Source of the DNA: Lamellibrachia columna
Lineage: Eukaryota > Annelida > Polychaeta > Sabellida > Siboglinidae
DNA length: 64,000 nt
Direction of reading: 5' to 3'
Assembly: GCA_963662155.1 (NCBI GenBank)
Contig: OY759262.1
Span: 61,928,010 to 61,992,009, forward strand
The notes beneath the pieces are model-generated. The model did not search any database, was not told the DNA's origin, and saw only the letters and a program-made list of their open reading frames with translations. Shown here piece after piece: positions 1 through 13,700 of the stretch (position 1 is the first letter of the stretch; each line of letters starts with the position of its first letter). The translations under genes and the position numbers were made by a program.

Positions 1-1335
1 ATTTATCACCCTCTGTGAGAAAGAGTACTTTCTCATGTCCAACCTACACTGCTCCTGTATTACTTTTATTGATGATTTATTAGTTGCTATTATATATTGT
101 ACAGTTCTATATGTGCATGTATCATATGTATTTATATAATTTATATTGCCACTCAATATAATTTATCTATGTTTTTTGCTGTTGGGACAAATAAAATTTA
201 TCCTTATCCTTAACTAATGCTGCTTTGTGTCCTCTGGTTCTACTGCCTTCTTTAAGTTTGAAGAACATATTCCTATCAACATCCTCATAACCATTCACTA
301 TTTTAAACACTTCTATTTGGTCTCCTCTTAGTCTCCTGGTCTCTAAGTGTTGTCAAACCACATTGTAATAAGCGACTTTCGTAACTAAGGTCTCAATTCT
401 GGAATCATTTTAGTTGCTCTTCGTTGTATTCTTTCTAGCTTGTGTATGTCTTTTTTACGATACGGCCTCCATGCTTGTATACAATATTCCAAATGTGGTC
501 TAACTATTGCTTTGTACAGGGGTACAATTAGCTGTTTCTCCTTATACATGATAGTTCTATCATGTATAACTAAATGTTACTCCTAAGTCCTTTTCTTGTG
601 TGGTTCTACCTAGTACAGCATCCCCCATTTTATATTCTTCGTCCATGTTTCCATGTCCTATGTGTATACATTTACACTTCCCAAAATTGAATAACATTTG
701 CAATTTTTCTGACCATTTAACTAATTTATCTAGATCATCCTGTAAACTTTGTTTATCCGTATCATTAGTAATCTTTCTGAATACTTTTGTGTCATCTGCA
801 AATTTGAGTACTTTTCTAGATATGTTATCTTCCAAATAATTTATATATATTAAAAACAGTATAGTGCCTAATACTGATCCCTGTGGTACACCACTCAAAA
901 CCAATTTCCAGTTTGAAATCTCACCATCTACTATTACTCTCTGTCTTCTGTGTGTAAGCCACTTTTCTATCCAGTTGCTTACATCATTACCTATACCATG
1001 GGCTTTTAGTTTAAGTAACAATCTTTGATGTGGCACTCTGGAAAGCTTTCTGAAAATCTAAGTAGACAACATCCACTGGTGACCCATCATCTACCCACTT
1101 TGTAATTTCTTTAAAAAAACAAGAGATTGGTTAGACATGACCTTGCTTTTAGGAACCCATGTTGAGGTGTATTTATTAATTTATGTATCACAAAGAATTC
1201 CACCATGTGGTCTCTAAGTAATTTACATACAACTGATGTTAAATTCACTGGTCTGTAATTCTCTGGCTTGTTCCTCGATCCCTTCTTAAATAGCGGCGTA
1301 ATATTTGCTTCTTTCCATTCTGAAGAAACTACTTA
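1..1335 (-). mobile_element. CR1-type LINE relic (reverse transcriptase part)
   Basis: A decayed minus-strand copy of the CR1 family whose full element is at 17722-22560. The longest open piece (560-1036) carries recognisable reverse transcriptase blocks: PHQRLLLKLKAHGIG, SGVPQGSVLG, and FADDTKVF with the catalytic FADD. Frameshifts and in-frame stops on both sides, plus a probable nested insertion at about 60-212, show it is dead. Its 3' part runs off the left edge of the window. The 5' side fades out near 1335, in the region matching the RT thumb/finger block upstream of the NYRPVSLTS motif. Confidence 0.85.
60..212 (+). mobile_element. Short insertion nested in the CR1 relic
   Basis: This stretch interrupts the match between the CR1 relic and the full element: homology stops after the segment near 55 and resumes near 213. 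It is AT-rich and ends in AATAAA followed by a short ATCCTT-like repeat (190-212), which looks like the 3' tail of another retroposon inserted in plus orientation. Too short to classify. Confidence 0.35.
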
Positions 1336-1494
1336 ACCCGTTTTGTTTTGGTGTGTTGCAGTGTGTGGGTCTACTAAGGATTTTAGTGCAATAGAAGTGT
1401 TTTATAGTGTATTTTAACAAGATTTGTCAAGATTCCTATTTGAAACAGCAAACTCTAGATGGACAAGGAAGCAATTTTCATCTAAAAATGGGCA

Positions 1495-1559
1495 GCAGCA
1501 AGAGGATTTGAACCTAAGTCTTTTTGATTGAACGCCCTATGCTACCGATCCTTTGCTGC
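1495..1559 (-). other. tRNA-like relic or SINE head
   Basis: On the minus strand a perfect 7-bp acceptor-like pairing (GCAGCAA with TTGCTGC) encloses a box-A-like GGTAGCATAGGG and a perfect box-B core GGTTCAAATCC. The span is only 65 nt, too short for a normal tRNA, and there is no good anticodon arm. It is more likely a tRNA pseudogene or the head of a tRNA-derived SINE than a working tRNA gene. Confidence 0.35.
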
Positions 1560-1639
1560 CATGCTCCAATAAACACATCACAGTAAAGCACATATTATGT
1601 TGTGACATTTGTGAAACAAAAAGTCACCTGTCCTTTTAG

Positions 1640-1743
1640 TGTCCCACACCTGCGGAGTCCTCACCTGTGACCTCAGTTGTCCCCATGGCTTCGCCCGGGG
1701 TGATGACGGATGTCAGGAGTGCAAGTGTTTGGACCCTTGTGAG
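1640..1743 (+). CDS. Papilin-like exon: antistasin-like Cys module
   Basis: The acceptor ttttag ends at 1639 and the donor gtaggc starts at 1744. It enters completing a split codon (two bases) and leaves in phase 0. The peptide has the spacing CDLSCPHGFARGDDGC followed by CxC and a terminal PC, typical of antistasin-like protease inhibitor modules. It is the first exon of the gene seen in the window. Confidence 0.65.
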
Positions 1744-4700
1744 GTAGGCCGCACAGCGTTCTTACAAGCACAACGTACTTCAGTACTAGATGCTGTTTTC
1801 TTGAGGGGAGGTCTTACAATCAGAGAGGATTTTCAATAACTACTGATAATCTTTTCATAATTTTTTTATTTGTAAACACTTTCATTTAACTAGAAATTAA
1901 TGAAAGATTTGACCAACTTTTATAGACTACTATTGCTACAAATATATCTTCAAATACTCTTTGAAATAACACAACACTACTTTATGAACTAACACAAATA
2001 TATGTTTATTACACACGCACGAACGCACGCACGCACGCGCACACACACAGTGTATATATATATATAATGATGCATCTTGCCTTGTACGTATGGACTAAGT
2101 AGACACCTTTTGTCAACCCATACGTACAAGGCAAGATATTTTTAATCAGATCATGTATTCATTCTTGCTAATTGTGTTGCCAGTTTTATTTCTAACATTG
2201 TCACACAGAAACTGGACTGCCCGCATGACCAGATGTGTGTGACAGAGACGGCTCCATGCTCTGCACAGCCGTGCCCATCACCCAAGGCCATCTGTAAAGC
2301 AAGTAAGTCTCCCAGACATTCCTTCCGTCCACGCACACTGCACTTACTGTGTTGCCAGAGGTAGGTTCAGAACACTCTACATGTGCATGAATACTGCACA
2401 GATGAAGATTGCAAACACATAATGCGATTATGTGCTTTTGTCTGAATCTTGTCTACCATATATGTGCATTTGCTGTTTTGAATGAATTATCAGATATGTA
2501 GTTATTAGTTTTTGTTTTGTACCATCAGCTGAATACCAGTACCAAACATATTTGAGTACCACCAACCACTATTCCCTGAAATATCAGATAGTTCAGCTAT
2601 AAATTTGGCCACTCGTGAAGTTTGGTCATGCTTGATGCTCAGCCATGTGTCATGTTCAGCCACGAAGGACAATTAGCTATGTATGTTATATCCAAGAGCG
2701 GCCTTGTCCTTGTCCTCGCTGCTGTTGTTCCCTTTGTCTCTGGAGTCTGGACCTCAGTTTTGGTTTTCCTTCCATCAATGATCCCATTTCAGTGCCATCT
2801 CCACTCCTATTTCTCCACTCCCCCCAGTCCCGCAAAAATCTCTCTTGACACAGTCCTCCCATCCCAGTTGTAGTCTGGCTCTTCTTCTACCCTCCACTCT
2901 CAGAGCACCTGTTCCATTTGTTCCACATGTCCAACTTTGACCAACTCCTCACCAGCTTCCTCCCGGAATCCCTTTCATGCCAGCCTCCTCCCTCAGCTCA
3001 GCTCTTGGATCTGATCTTGTTTTCCGCCATCGCCAGTGTGTTGTTTCTCAAACTGTATGTCTACGTAGAACCTAAGACATTGAAGTGTCCCGTCTTTGAC
3101 CGGGAAACGGCCGCAGCCAATTGTTTCACCGAGTGTCACTCGGACGACGACTGCGACAACACCAGCAAATGTTGTAGCACCGGCTGTGGCCGCATCTGTG
3201 TGAAGCCATCTGAGCCAGGTCAGGGTCGACGGCGTAGGCGGTGCCTCGGCTACACTGGGATGGTGCTTGTCGTGGTGGTGGTGGTGTTGCACTGCTTGCT
3301 TTTAATTGGTGGAGGTGCATTGGTGAAGGGATTGTAGATATACACAGCTTCTGCTTCATATAATGTTATAAAACTGTAATTAACTGCCCCTTTATGTATT
3401 ATGCTGATTTTTATTATCTAGACCATTGACAAATTATACAGTTAACAATGTGCACTATTTCTGTGTTTATGTGTTGTAATTCTGATATATGTTGTCATGC
3501 CCTGTTTGCACAATCTGTACATTTGCTTTGATGTCCTGTAAAAAACATTTGTTGCAAGCCTTGTTTACTTTCTAGTCATCTGTATATTGTTGCGCTGTTC
3601 CACAATGTTCCGGAAACAGACATTCAAACGTCTGCACGTTTGATAAATGCTCGAATAACTCAATATTTCAATCTTTAAGTCTTGATAAAGCTCAACAAAT
3701 ATTTACATTTTCCAAAGTTAGTTTTACAGATTACAATTAAGCTCAACTAAAAACATTTTAATTCACTGCCAGCAAATGATCAAACGCAGAACATTTCTGG
3801 AATAACCCATTGCCCTCCCTTTGCCTAATGTATGCCCGTTTCCCTGCCCGCCCTTCCAGCAGGTCCCTCCGCTTGCTCCACCCTTGACCCCCAGCAGGCT
3901 GAGGTCACAGAGTCCACGTGTAGCAGCAACGCAGACTGTCCCGACGATGACACGTGTTGCTTCAACGGCAACACCTACATCTGTGTCGCTCAGCCTCAGG
4001 TGGCAGGTAGCTATGGACACCAAGGCAGCTCACCAGTGTATAGTAATAGCAACCACTGAGATTTTTAAATTGCTTTTGTTTGCTTTACCTTTATCATTAT
4101 ATTCTGTATTCAGTTTCAGAATTTCTAAAAAAAAATTTGCAGTTTTAATCAGAATTTTAAGCATGGAATTTTAGTTTTCATATAATAATATTCTGTGTTA
4201 AGTATCATAATTGTCTCTATTTTCCTTCCAGTTTTGATCAGAATACAAAATTTTAGTTTTTATTCAACCAGTCTGTCTGGTATTCCTTGTGACAATTGTG
4301 TCTTGTCAAGAGCCAAATAAAACATTTAGTATAGCACTGTTCAAGCAAATTGTGCTACGCCTTGCAGTCGAAGTTGAAAATGCTTTGCCTTTGTACATAA
4401 TGTAGTATATTCCTTTGTACATAATGTGCATTCCTTTGTACATAATGTAGTACATTGCTTTGGGTTCTGTTTTCTCCCAATATAATTAATTATTATTATA
4501 AGATATTAAATAATCCAGCTGTAAGTAAAATTGCAATAACGATTTAATTCATTTAGATTGAGGTTGTTTTTATTTATTCAGTAAGATGACCTAAAATACC
4601 AGTGTTAATAAATTTTATGGAGTATAAATATAATCATGATTATAAGATGTCAAATGTACCTGGTATGGTAATAACAAAACCAAAACCAAATGTATGCAGA

Positions 4701-7700
4701 AATGTTGAACAAATATTGATGAAATGTTTAGGGAGTGAAGCATGACTAGTGAAACCTCACACTTGTAATGAATGCCCTTTTGCCCTGTAATGAATGCCCC
4801 CTCAGTCCTGTAACGAATGCCCCCTCAGTCTTGTAATGAATGCCCCCCACCCTCTTGTGTATATCTATGCATCATGTGCAGCACGCAAGCACGTGCTGAA
4901 GCATGCACCCACACCACTGTATGTTGCATGTCTCTGTGTACACGTAGGCTGCGTGCGCACGTTGTTTGGCTGCTGTCCCGATGGCTCAACTGAGGCTAAG
5001 GGCTGGAACTTTATCGGGTGCCCAGGTGAGCCAATCTCAGTCCAGATTGTCAGAGGAATCACTGTGAACGGTCTTCTTCATATAGAAGTTAATTGTCATT
5101 ATTCTGTTGCCGCTTTCAAAGTGGTTTTCAGGATATCTTTTTCATGCAACCTTTATGACATTTATGACACTTGTTGACAGCAGCAACGATTTATTAATTA
5201 CACACGGACCTTTTATTTATTCATGTTACATATTTAACATATTTTTGACTTCTTTTTTTACCTATTTTAACATTGTTAGCGCCTTTAAGCTGGTGTACAC
5301 GACACGTTACAAATGTCTAATATATTTATTTTTAATTTACTTTTATGCTTTTACAATAACACTTGGGATATATTGTTATCTTTATTATAATGGCTTGTTT
5401 TAATAATTATGTATTTATGCTACATGTTTTCTTTTATTGTTTTATTTTTAACTTCCACATTTTAATAGCTATACATTAATTTATATTATATTCCAGGTTG
5501 GTAGTTTCTTTTATTTTTGTTTTAAAATTGTAAAAATTAAAATATATACAAATACAATTATCTTTATTAGAATTGCTGATTTTAATCATTTTATACTTCT
5601 TGTATTTATACTATATATTTTCTTTTATTGCTTTATGTTAATGTAAAAAAATGTAATAACTACATATCAATTTATGTCATGTTTTCTTTTTTTATTGCCA
5701 TAATAAATAGTTATATTTGATATGTAATTATGAATGTGCCTTTATTAGCTATTCTGGGTTTGAGCAAAGGCATAGAACTTTAAATACATGTAATTGGATA
5801 GATCATTCACGGGACAGTTACATTGTGAGGTGAGATCTTATCTAACCTTGTTAGATTAAGGTAGCCAGATTAATTACTAGTTAATTTATACTTAAATATA
5901 ATATTCTTAAACAAAATATATTTGCTGCTGATAGTTGTTTAGCTTTCCAGACAATTTTGTTGATGTGTTTTGCTCCCGAAGCCAAGTGTTGGACTTTCTC
6001 TTAAACAATCTGATGTAGACACCAACTGCAGTTTGATTAAATAATAATAAATAACACTACTATGTTTGATTGTAATTTTTTTATCTGATGATGTGCATTA
6101 TTTTAGAAGAGTTTCTGTGAGCTACTGCTGATTTGTCTCAGGAATATATAAAGTGATATAATAATACTGTTTTATATACCTTCACTTTCTGTTTGAAAAA
6201 ATGCTTTAAGTTTCACAACACGGAACATAAAATAACTTATGCAACTATAAAAAATAGCATGCACATTTATCAGTCTGGTTTCTTGATCCAATTATGATAT
6301 TTATGCCCATTTCATGCATAGTTTATTACTAGTGTTGAAAGGTTTGGACAGCTTTACTCCATCTTTGCCAGTGTTTGTTTGTTTGTTGATAAGACAAGTT
6401 TTAGTTTACTATGTGTTTCACTGTATACATACCACCCCCTAGTATTCTGTTTTCTGATAATACCCCAGTCTGTGACAAAAGTGGCATAATATTACCAAAA
6501 AGTCTGAGAATTTATAGTGAGTTAATAAGGTAAATAGAACTTGTTTCATTGTGTGGGTGTGTTCTTGAATTAAATATGGTGTCTCCGTCCACAGCCGAGG
6601 CCCCGGTTATCCTCACAGAGAAGACTCAATACTCGGTGGCCGAGGGTGGCATTATTGTCATCCCCTGCAAGTCTCGGGCCGCCCCCGTCGCTCAGGTCAC
6701 ATGGTACAAGGACAGGTACGTGGAAGACTAGTGAAAATATTGCACCTCAGTCACTCAGTCACTAATGTTGGCCACTGGGGTTGAGAACACCTCACTACAA
6801 TTACTGGGGTTGAGAACACCTCACTACAATTACTGCGGTTGAGAACACCTCACTACAATTACTGGGGTTGAGAACACCTCACTACAATTACTGGGGTTGA
6901 GAACACCTCACTACAATTACTGGGGTTGAGAACACCTCACTACAATTACTGGGGTTGAGAACACCTCACTACAATTACTGGGGTTGAGAACACCTCACTA
7001 CAATTATGAATCATCAGAGAATAGAATATAGACATTTAATTTACTATGTGCCATGTTTATTGGAATGTGTTTGCCAGTATTGAGATTTGTTATAAATTGA
7101 GAGCATCCCCATTGGCACAAATAGACAAATTGGTTCAAAAAAGTAACTTTTCAAACACTTCTGATCATTTAGTTCACTAGCTCCTTCATTCATGTTGATG
7201 TATGACTTTGGGAAATGTGTTTGGTAAGTAATTATTCAGTGGCTGTAAAAGTAAAGTTATAAAATAATTTTTTTTTACTCCAGGCACATAATGTTTTAAA
7301 CCCTCTACACATCTTTTCAATCACTTTGACCAATGTAAGATTTGTCCAAAGTTTGAAAACATTTGCTTTGGCTTACTTTAATAATAATAATTAACTTCTA
7401 TGGCGCCTATATCCTCAGGAACCTGAGCTTAGAGGCGCAACAAAACAGAATCATTAAGCATAATCGTGAACAGGGATGCACAAAAGCCATTATGGTGAAA
7501 ATACAATTTGGAATAAATATATCTTGAGTTTTCAGAAGGTAGCTATAGTTTCAGATGTTTTCAAAGTGATAGGAGTTAATTCTAGACCCTACGCACAGTG
7601 ACAGAAAAAGTCTTTTTGCCCAAGTTAAGTTTATTGTTATGAACAATAAGTTGTGAAATTTACTTTACACATTGCTTTGTCTTTATGATTGTGACCTGTG

Positions 7701-10700
7701 TTAAATTCATATGAATAATGACTGGCTTGGTTAGAAATATGTTTGCTTAATAATAAGAAATTAGCACACTTGACCACAGAAAGCCCATGAAACTCTCGGA
7801 GAAGTTGAATGGCTTCCGTCGACTGACTGATGGATCACTGGAGATCTCCCATGTCAGTCAGAGTGAGCATGGCGTCTACACATGTCGCGCCTTTAACAGT
7901 ATCGGAGCCGCCACCAAGACCTACACACTGATTGTACATGGTATGGAGTGCTCAGTCACCACAGATCAGTTCTGATGCTTTATTTCAACAACAGACAAAT
8001 AACATTTTAATTGAGAGCCCATTACTACATTGCGTACTGTATAGTTGAGCAAGGGCAAGAGTGTATAATACTTGCCCTATTACAGATAAGACTATAATAA
8101 TATACTGCTATTAAAAAAAATGTGTAGCTACCTTATTACCTCAAGCTTATAGTGAGATTGCTTCAGGGTTTTTGTTCATAAATGATTTTATCTAATTTAT
8201 TAATAATGAATAATTTATATCTTAAAATAATAACATTGTTCGTTTCCTTTTTATCTTTTCTTTATCCTACCTAATTATTTATGAGTAATACCTTAATATT
8301 ATCAGTCCTTTTTCATGTTAATGGTCTTGTAAAAACTGTTCCAATGATAGCAGTTTATTCACGTGTTTATTCATGTTTATTCACGTGTATGCCTCACAAT
8401 GTTTCTGTTGTTCTCCTCAGTGATGCCCAAGTTTGCAGACACGCCCCGGCAAGTGGTTGTGACAGCAGGAAACAAGGCTGTTCTGCAGTGTTCGGCTTCG
8501 GGCAGTCCAAAGCCAAAGATTAGTTGGCTGCAAAACAACCAGCTGGTTGCCATAGATACTGTGCACATTATGCAGTTGCAGAATGGTACTTTGGTTATCG
8601 AGGACGTACAAGAGTCAGACGCTGGTAACTACAGTTGTGAGGCCAACAACGGGATGGAAGACCCGCCACGCCGTCTTGTCTCACTCTCTGTGCTTGGTGA
8701 GTATTTCTGCCCAGGCCGGCCACGGTTGTTTGGTTAAAATATGTATTTTTTACTTTAAATTCTGTGTAAAGTTGTATAAATGTCCTAATGACAATTGTTA
8801 TTGGTTAATCAGCTTGTACCATTCATGTTCCAATTACCGGGGTAGTGTCTCCATATATCAGGCTACAAAATATACCAACATAAAAAATCCATGAGATTTA
8901 AAAAAAAATGATAGAATGTCACCATCCATTAGGCAATGAAATAAGCCTACATCAAACAAAATCTGCTAGGTTTTGTCGGAAATCTGCCTAGCATCAAAAC
9001 AAAAGTATTTGCTTTTCGACCACTGTAAGTTTGTCATTAGATTTTATACTTATGTGATAAACACAAGAAAATATGTACTTTATCACAGTTTTTCAATTTG
9101 GAACCAAACTGTATAAAAACAAGATACACCTGTATATCTTTAAAAAATCCATATTGTGTGTGGAAAATCTGTCCGACGTGCCAAACTCTTGTGGGGTGAT
9201 TATGTAGAGAAACAGAATTGGAATTAACGTATTCTACCTATTAACCATACATCCCCATTTTTTCAAGGCTCAGTAATAACAGAAGCCTCACCTATAATCA
9301 GCAGACTATGTAATGTTCTAGTATCCATTTAACCACAGTGTATGCATCATAAATGGATTGTATGAACTAGCCAGTCGTTTCCTTGAATCCCTTGCCAGTC
9401 CCTTCCATGAATCTCTAGCCAGTCCCTTCCATGAATCTCTAGCCAGTCCCTTCCATGAATCTCTAGCCAGTCCCTTCCGTGAATCTCTAGCCAGTCCCTT
9501 CCATGAATCTCTAGCCAGTCACTTCCATGAATCTCTTGCAGTCCCTTCCTTGAATATCTAGCCAGTCCTGTCCACGAATATCTAGCCTGTCCCTTCCTTG
9601 AATCTCTGGCCAGTCCTTTCCTTGAATCTCTAGCCAGTCCCTTCCATGAATATCTAGCCAGTCCCTTCTATGAATCTCTAGCCAGTCCCTTCCATGAATC
9701 TCTAGCCAATCACTTCCTTGAATCTCTTGCAGTCCCTTCCTTGAATCTTTAGCCAGTCCTGTCCACGAATATCTAGCCAGTCCCTTCCTTGAATCTCTGG
9801 CCAGTCCCTTCTTTGAATCTCTTGTAGTCCCTTCCATGAATCTCTAGCCAGTCACTTCCATGAATCTCTAGCCAGTCCCTTCCTTGAATCTCTTGCAGTG
9901 CCTTCCATGAATCTCTAGCCAGTCCCTTCCATGAATCTCTAGCCAGTCCCTTCCTTGAATCTCTAGCCAATCCCTTCCATGAATCTCTAGCCAGTCCCTT
10001 CCATGAATCTCTAGCCAGTCACTTCCTTGAATCTCTAGCCAGTCCCTTCCTTGAATCTCTAGCCAGTCCCTTCCATGAATCTCTAGCCAGTCCCTTCCAT
10101 GAATCTCTAGCCAGTCACTTCCTTGAATCTCTTGCAGTCCCTTCCTTGAATCTTTAGCCAGTCCCGTCCACGAATATCTAGCCAGTCCCTTCCTTGAATC
10201 TCTGGCCAGTCCCTTCCTTGAATCTCTTGTAGTCCCTTCCATGAATCTCTAGCCAGTCACTTCCATGAATCTCTAGCCAGTCCCTTCCTTGAATCTCTTG
10301 CAGTCCCTTCCATGAATCTCTAGCCAGTCACTTCCTTGAATCTCTAGCCAGTCCCTTCCTTGAATCTCTAGCCAGTACCTTCCATGAATCTCTGGCCAGT
10401 CCCTTCCTTGAATCTCTTGCAGTCCCTTCCATGAATCTCTAGCCAGTCACTTCCATGAATATCTAGCCAGTCCCTTCCATGAATCTCTAGCCAGTCCCTT
10501 CCTTGAATCTCTTGCAGTCCCTTCCATGAATCTCTAGCCAGTCACTTCCATGAATCTCTAGCCAGTCACTTCCATGAATCTCTAGCCAGTCCCTTCCATT
10601 GACTCTTGAGATTTGTCCACCCCAAATGTTCGCGCAGCACATCATGCCATGATATTACACTGAGCATGGTTGACAGTAACTACATGGCATGTCTTAGAAT

Positions 10701-13700
10701 GGATAGTTCAGGTCTGTCATGCTGATCATTTGCCCTCACCACTGCTACTTGCCTCCAATGTTTCCGTCAGTTAAACATGTGGTAACTTTGTGTTCACAGG
10801 AAGAATGCACGTGACCCTGGACAAGGCCAAAGTGATGACTGACCGTGGCGAGGAGTTGAAGCTGATCTGTCAGACCCGCAGTGAACCTGACATCTCCCTT
10901 GAATGGAGCAAGGACGGAGACCAGATCGACGCAGACAACAGTCGCATTGAGATCATGGAGAATGAGTTGAACATCAAGGAATTACGAGTGGCGGACAGCG
11001 GAGAGTACACATGCACTGCCTCACGAGGACTTGACTCAGTGTCAGCCACAGCTATCGTCAAAGTTAAAGGTCAGGGAATGACAAATTATGCTATTTCACT
11101 CCCTGGCCAAGCATAAACCATTAACAACTCGTTTTCACTGGACACGATTTTGAGCGTTTCCAGCTACATCCTGCTTTTGTCATATCTGCTTTCACTCCTA
11201 AGTGCCAGGTGTTTCTCAGCCTTTTCCTTTTGTCCTGATGGTTCCATGTGAGGGCCTATCTTGTGATGTGTTGTGTTGCCTCCTAATTTAATGTTTAATT
11301 GTCCTGATGGTTCCATGTGAGGGCCTATCTTGTGATGTGTTGCGTTGCCTCCTAATTTAATGTTTAATTGTCCTGATGGTTCCTTGTGAGGGCCTATCTT
11401 ATGATGTGTTGTGTTGCCTCCTAATTTAATGTTTAATTGTCCTGATGGTTCCATGTGAGGGCCTATCTTGTGATGTGTTGCGTTGCCTCCTAATTTAATG
11501 TGTAATTGTCCTGATGGTTCCTTGTGAGGGCCTATCTTGTGATGTGCTGCGTTGCCTCCTAATTTAATGTTTAATTGTCCTGATGGTTCCTTGTGAGAGC
11601 CTATCTTGTGATGTGTTGCGTTGCCTCCTAATTTAATGTTTAATTGTCCTGATGGTTCCTTGTGAGAGCCTATCTTGTGATATGTTGTGTTGCCTCCTAA
11701 TTTAATGGTTAATTGTCCTGATGGTTCCTTGTGAGGGCCTATCTTGTGATGTGTTGCGTTGCCTCCTAATTTAATGTTTAATTGTCCTGATGGTTCCTTG
11801 TGAGAGCCTATCTTGTGATGTGTTGTGTTGCCTCCTAATTTAATGTTTAATTGTCCTGATGGTTCCTTGTGAGGGCCTATCTTATGATGTGTTGTGTTGC
11901 CTCCTAATTTAATGTTTAATTGTCCTGATGGTTCCTTGTGAGGGCCTATCTTATGATGTGTTGTGTTGCCTCCTAATTTAATGGTTAATTGTCCTGATGG
12001 TTCCTTGTGAGGGCCTATCTTGTGATGTGTTGCGTTGCCTCCTAATTTAATGTTTAATTGTCCTGATGGTTCCTTGTGAGAGCCTATCTTGTGATATGTT
12101 GTGTTGCCTCCTAATTTAATGGTTAATTGTCCTGATGGTTCCTTGTGAGGGCCTATCTTGTGATGTGTTGCGTTGCCTCCTAATTTAATGTTTAATTGTC
12201 CTGATGGTTCCTTGTGAGAGCCTATCTTGTGATGTGTTGTGTTGCCTCCTAATTTAATGGTTAATTGTCCTGATGGTTCCTTGTGAGGGCCTATCTTGTG
12301 ATGTGTTGCGTTGCCTCCTAATTTAATGTTTAATTGTCCTGATGGTTCCTTGTGAGAGCCTATCTTGTGATGTGTTGTGTTGCCTCCTAATTTAATGTTT
12401 AATTGTCCTGATGGTTCCTTGTGAGGGCCTATCTTATGATGTGTTGTGTTGCCTCCTAATTTAATGTTTAATTGTCCTGATGGTTCCTTGTGAGGGCCTA
12501 TCTTATGATGTGTTGTGTTGCCTCCTAATTTAATGTTTAATTGTCCTGATGGTTCCATGTGAGGGCCTATCTTGTGATGTGTTGCGTTGCCTCCTAATTT
12601 AATGTTTAATTGGTTCTTTGATATTCGATTTTGTTTTCTTATAGTGCTTCATAACTTATTTTTTCTAGCCACCTTTGAATTCTTCTTAGACACTTGTTTA
12701 TCAAACTCTGGATATTCTGTAGCATGGGTTTATGTTACACACAGACTTGGGTCAGTTACATTGAAACTGGAATGTAAACACCAATTCCGGAAATGGAATT
12801 TGTGTTTTGTTTTTAAAAGGAATTGGGAAAATGTAATTGGTATTTTCAATTACTTTTCAGTCACATCATGTAACTTTTTAACTCTAAATTATTTGTTACA
12901 AATAATAAATAAAATATAATATGTTCTATATGTAATATTTGTATGCCATTTTTTACCGTAGTATGTAAAAATTACATAAAAATATTTAGAAATTAAATAA
13001 TGATGCTCTAAAATGGATGTTATTTTTCAACGTTGTTCTATTCATAGACTTTTATTTCAATACAGAATTGGAATTGGTATTTTTGAGGTGGAATTGATAT
13101 AATGTAATTGAATCCAAGTCTGGTTACAATATGTCTGTGATGATGCCAATTTGTGGCAACAATTGTGTCAATGGATTTGTGGCTTGATCCAATTTGGGCA
13201 TCTGTCCGGCGACAGTTTGAAGCAAGTGGCCGATTAGGGACCACTACGATCGAGTGCATATGTACCAGCTGTGACCATTAATCAGAACCCAAGTGGTGAT
13301 TGGTGCCCATAAATAGGTTGCATTTGCAGTGTCTAGACACGTTGCTTGTGTGAATGCGCACATAATTTAGCTGCGACAAGATTTAACAAGATTGCCATCC
13401 AAGGCAAAGGCCCAGATGGCAAGTGAACAAGAAAGCCATTGGCTTATTGAGAGTCCAACATTTTTAATCCGTGTAATCCACCCTCCTGAGATATGTGTCA
13501 ACCTTGTTTTTAAACATATTCACGCTGCTAGCAGTTACACAATCCATAGATAATTTGTTCCATTCATTAATTGTCCTCTGTGAGAATGAGTATTTCCTGA
13601 TATTTAATCTACATTGATCCTTTACTAATGTTACCTCATGTCCTCTGGTTCTATTATCTTTCTTGAGTGTGAAAAAAATTTCTATCAATATTTTCATATC

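Noticed and set aside
1495..1559. Functional tRNA gene
   Set aside because: Good acceptor pairing and box B, but only 65 nt and no anticodon arm; kept only as a relic.
6774..7006. CRISPR-like regular repeats
   Set aside because: Units are contiguous with no unique spacers; eukaryotic minisatellite. The same holds for all other arrays here.
9511..10242. Long minus-strand frames rich in WLEIHGRD repeats
   Set aside because: Product of a 24-nt minisatellite; open in several frames and both strands, no splice or family support.
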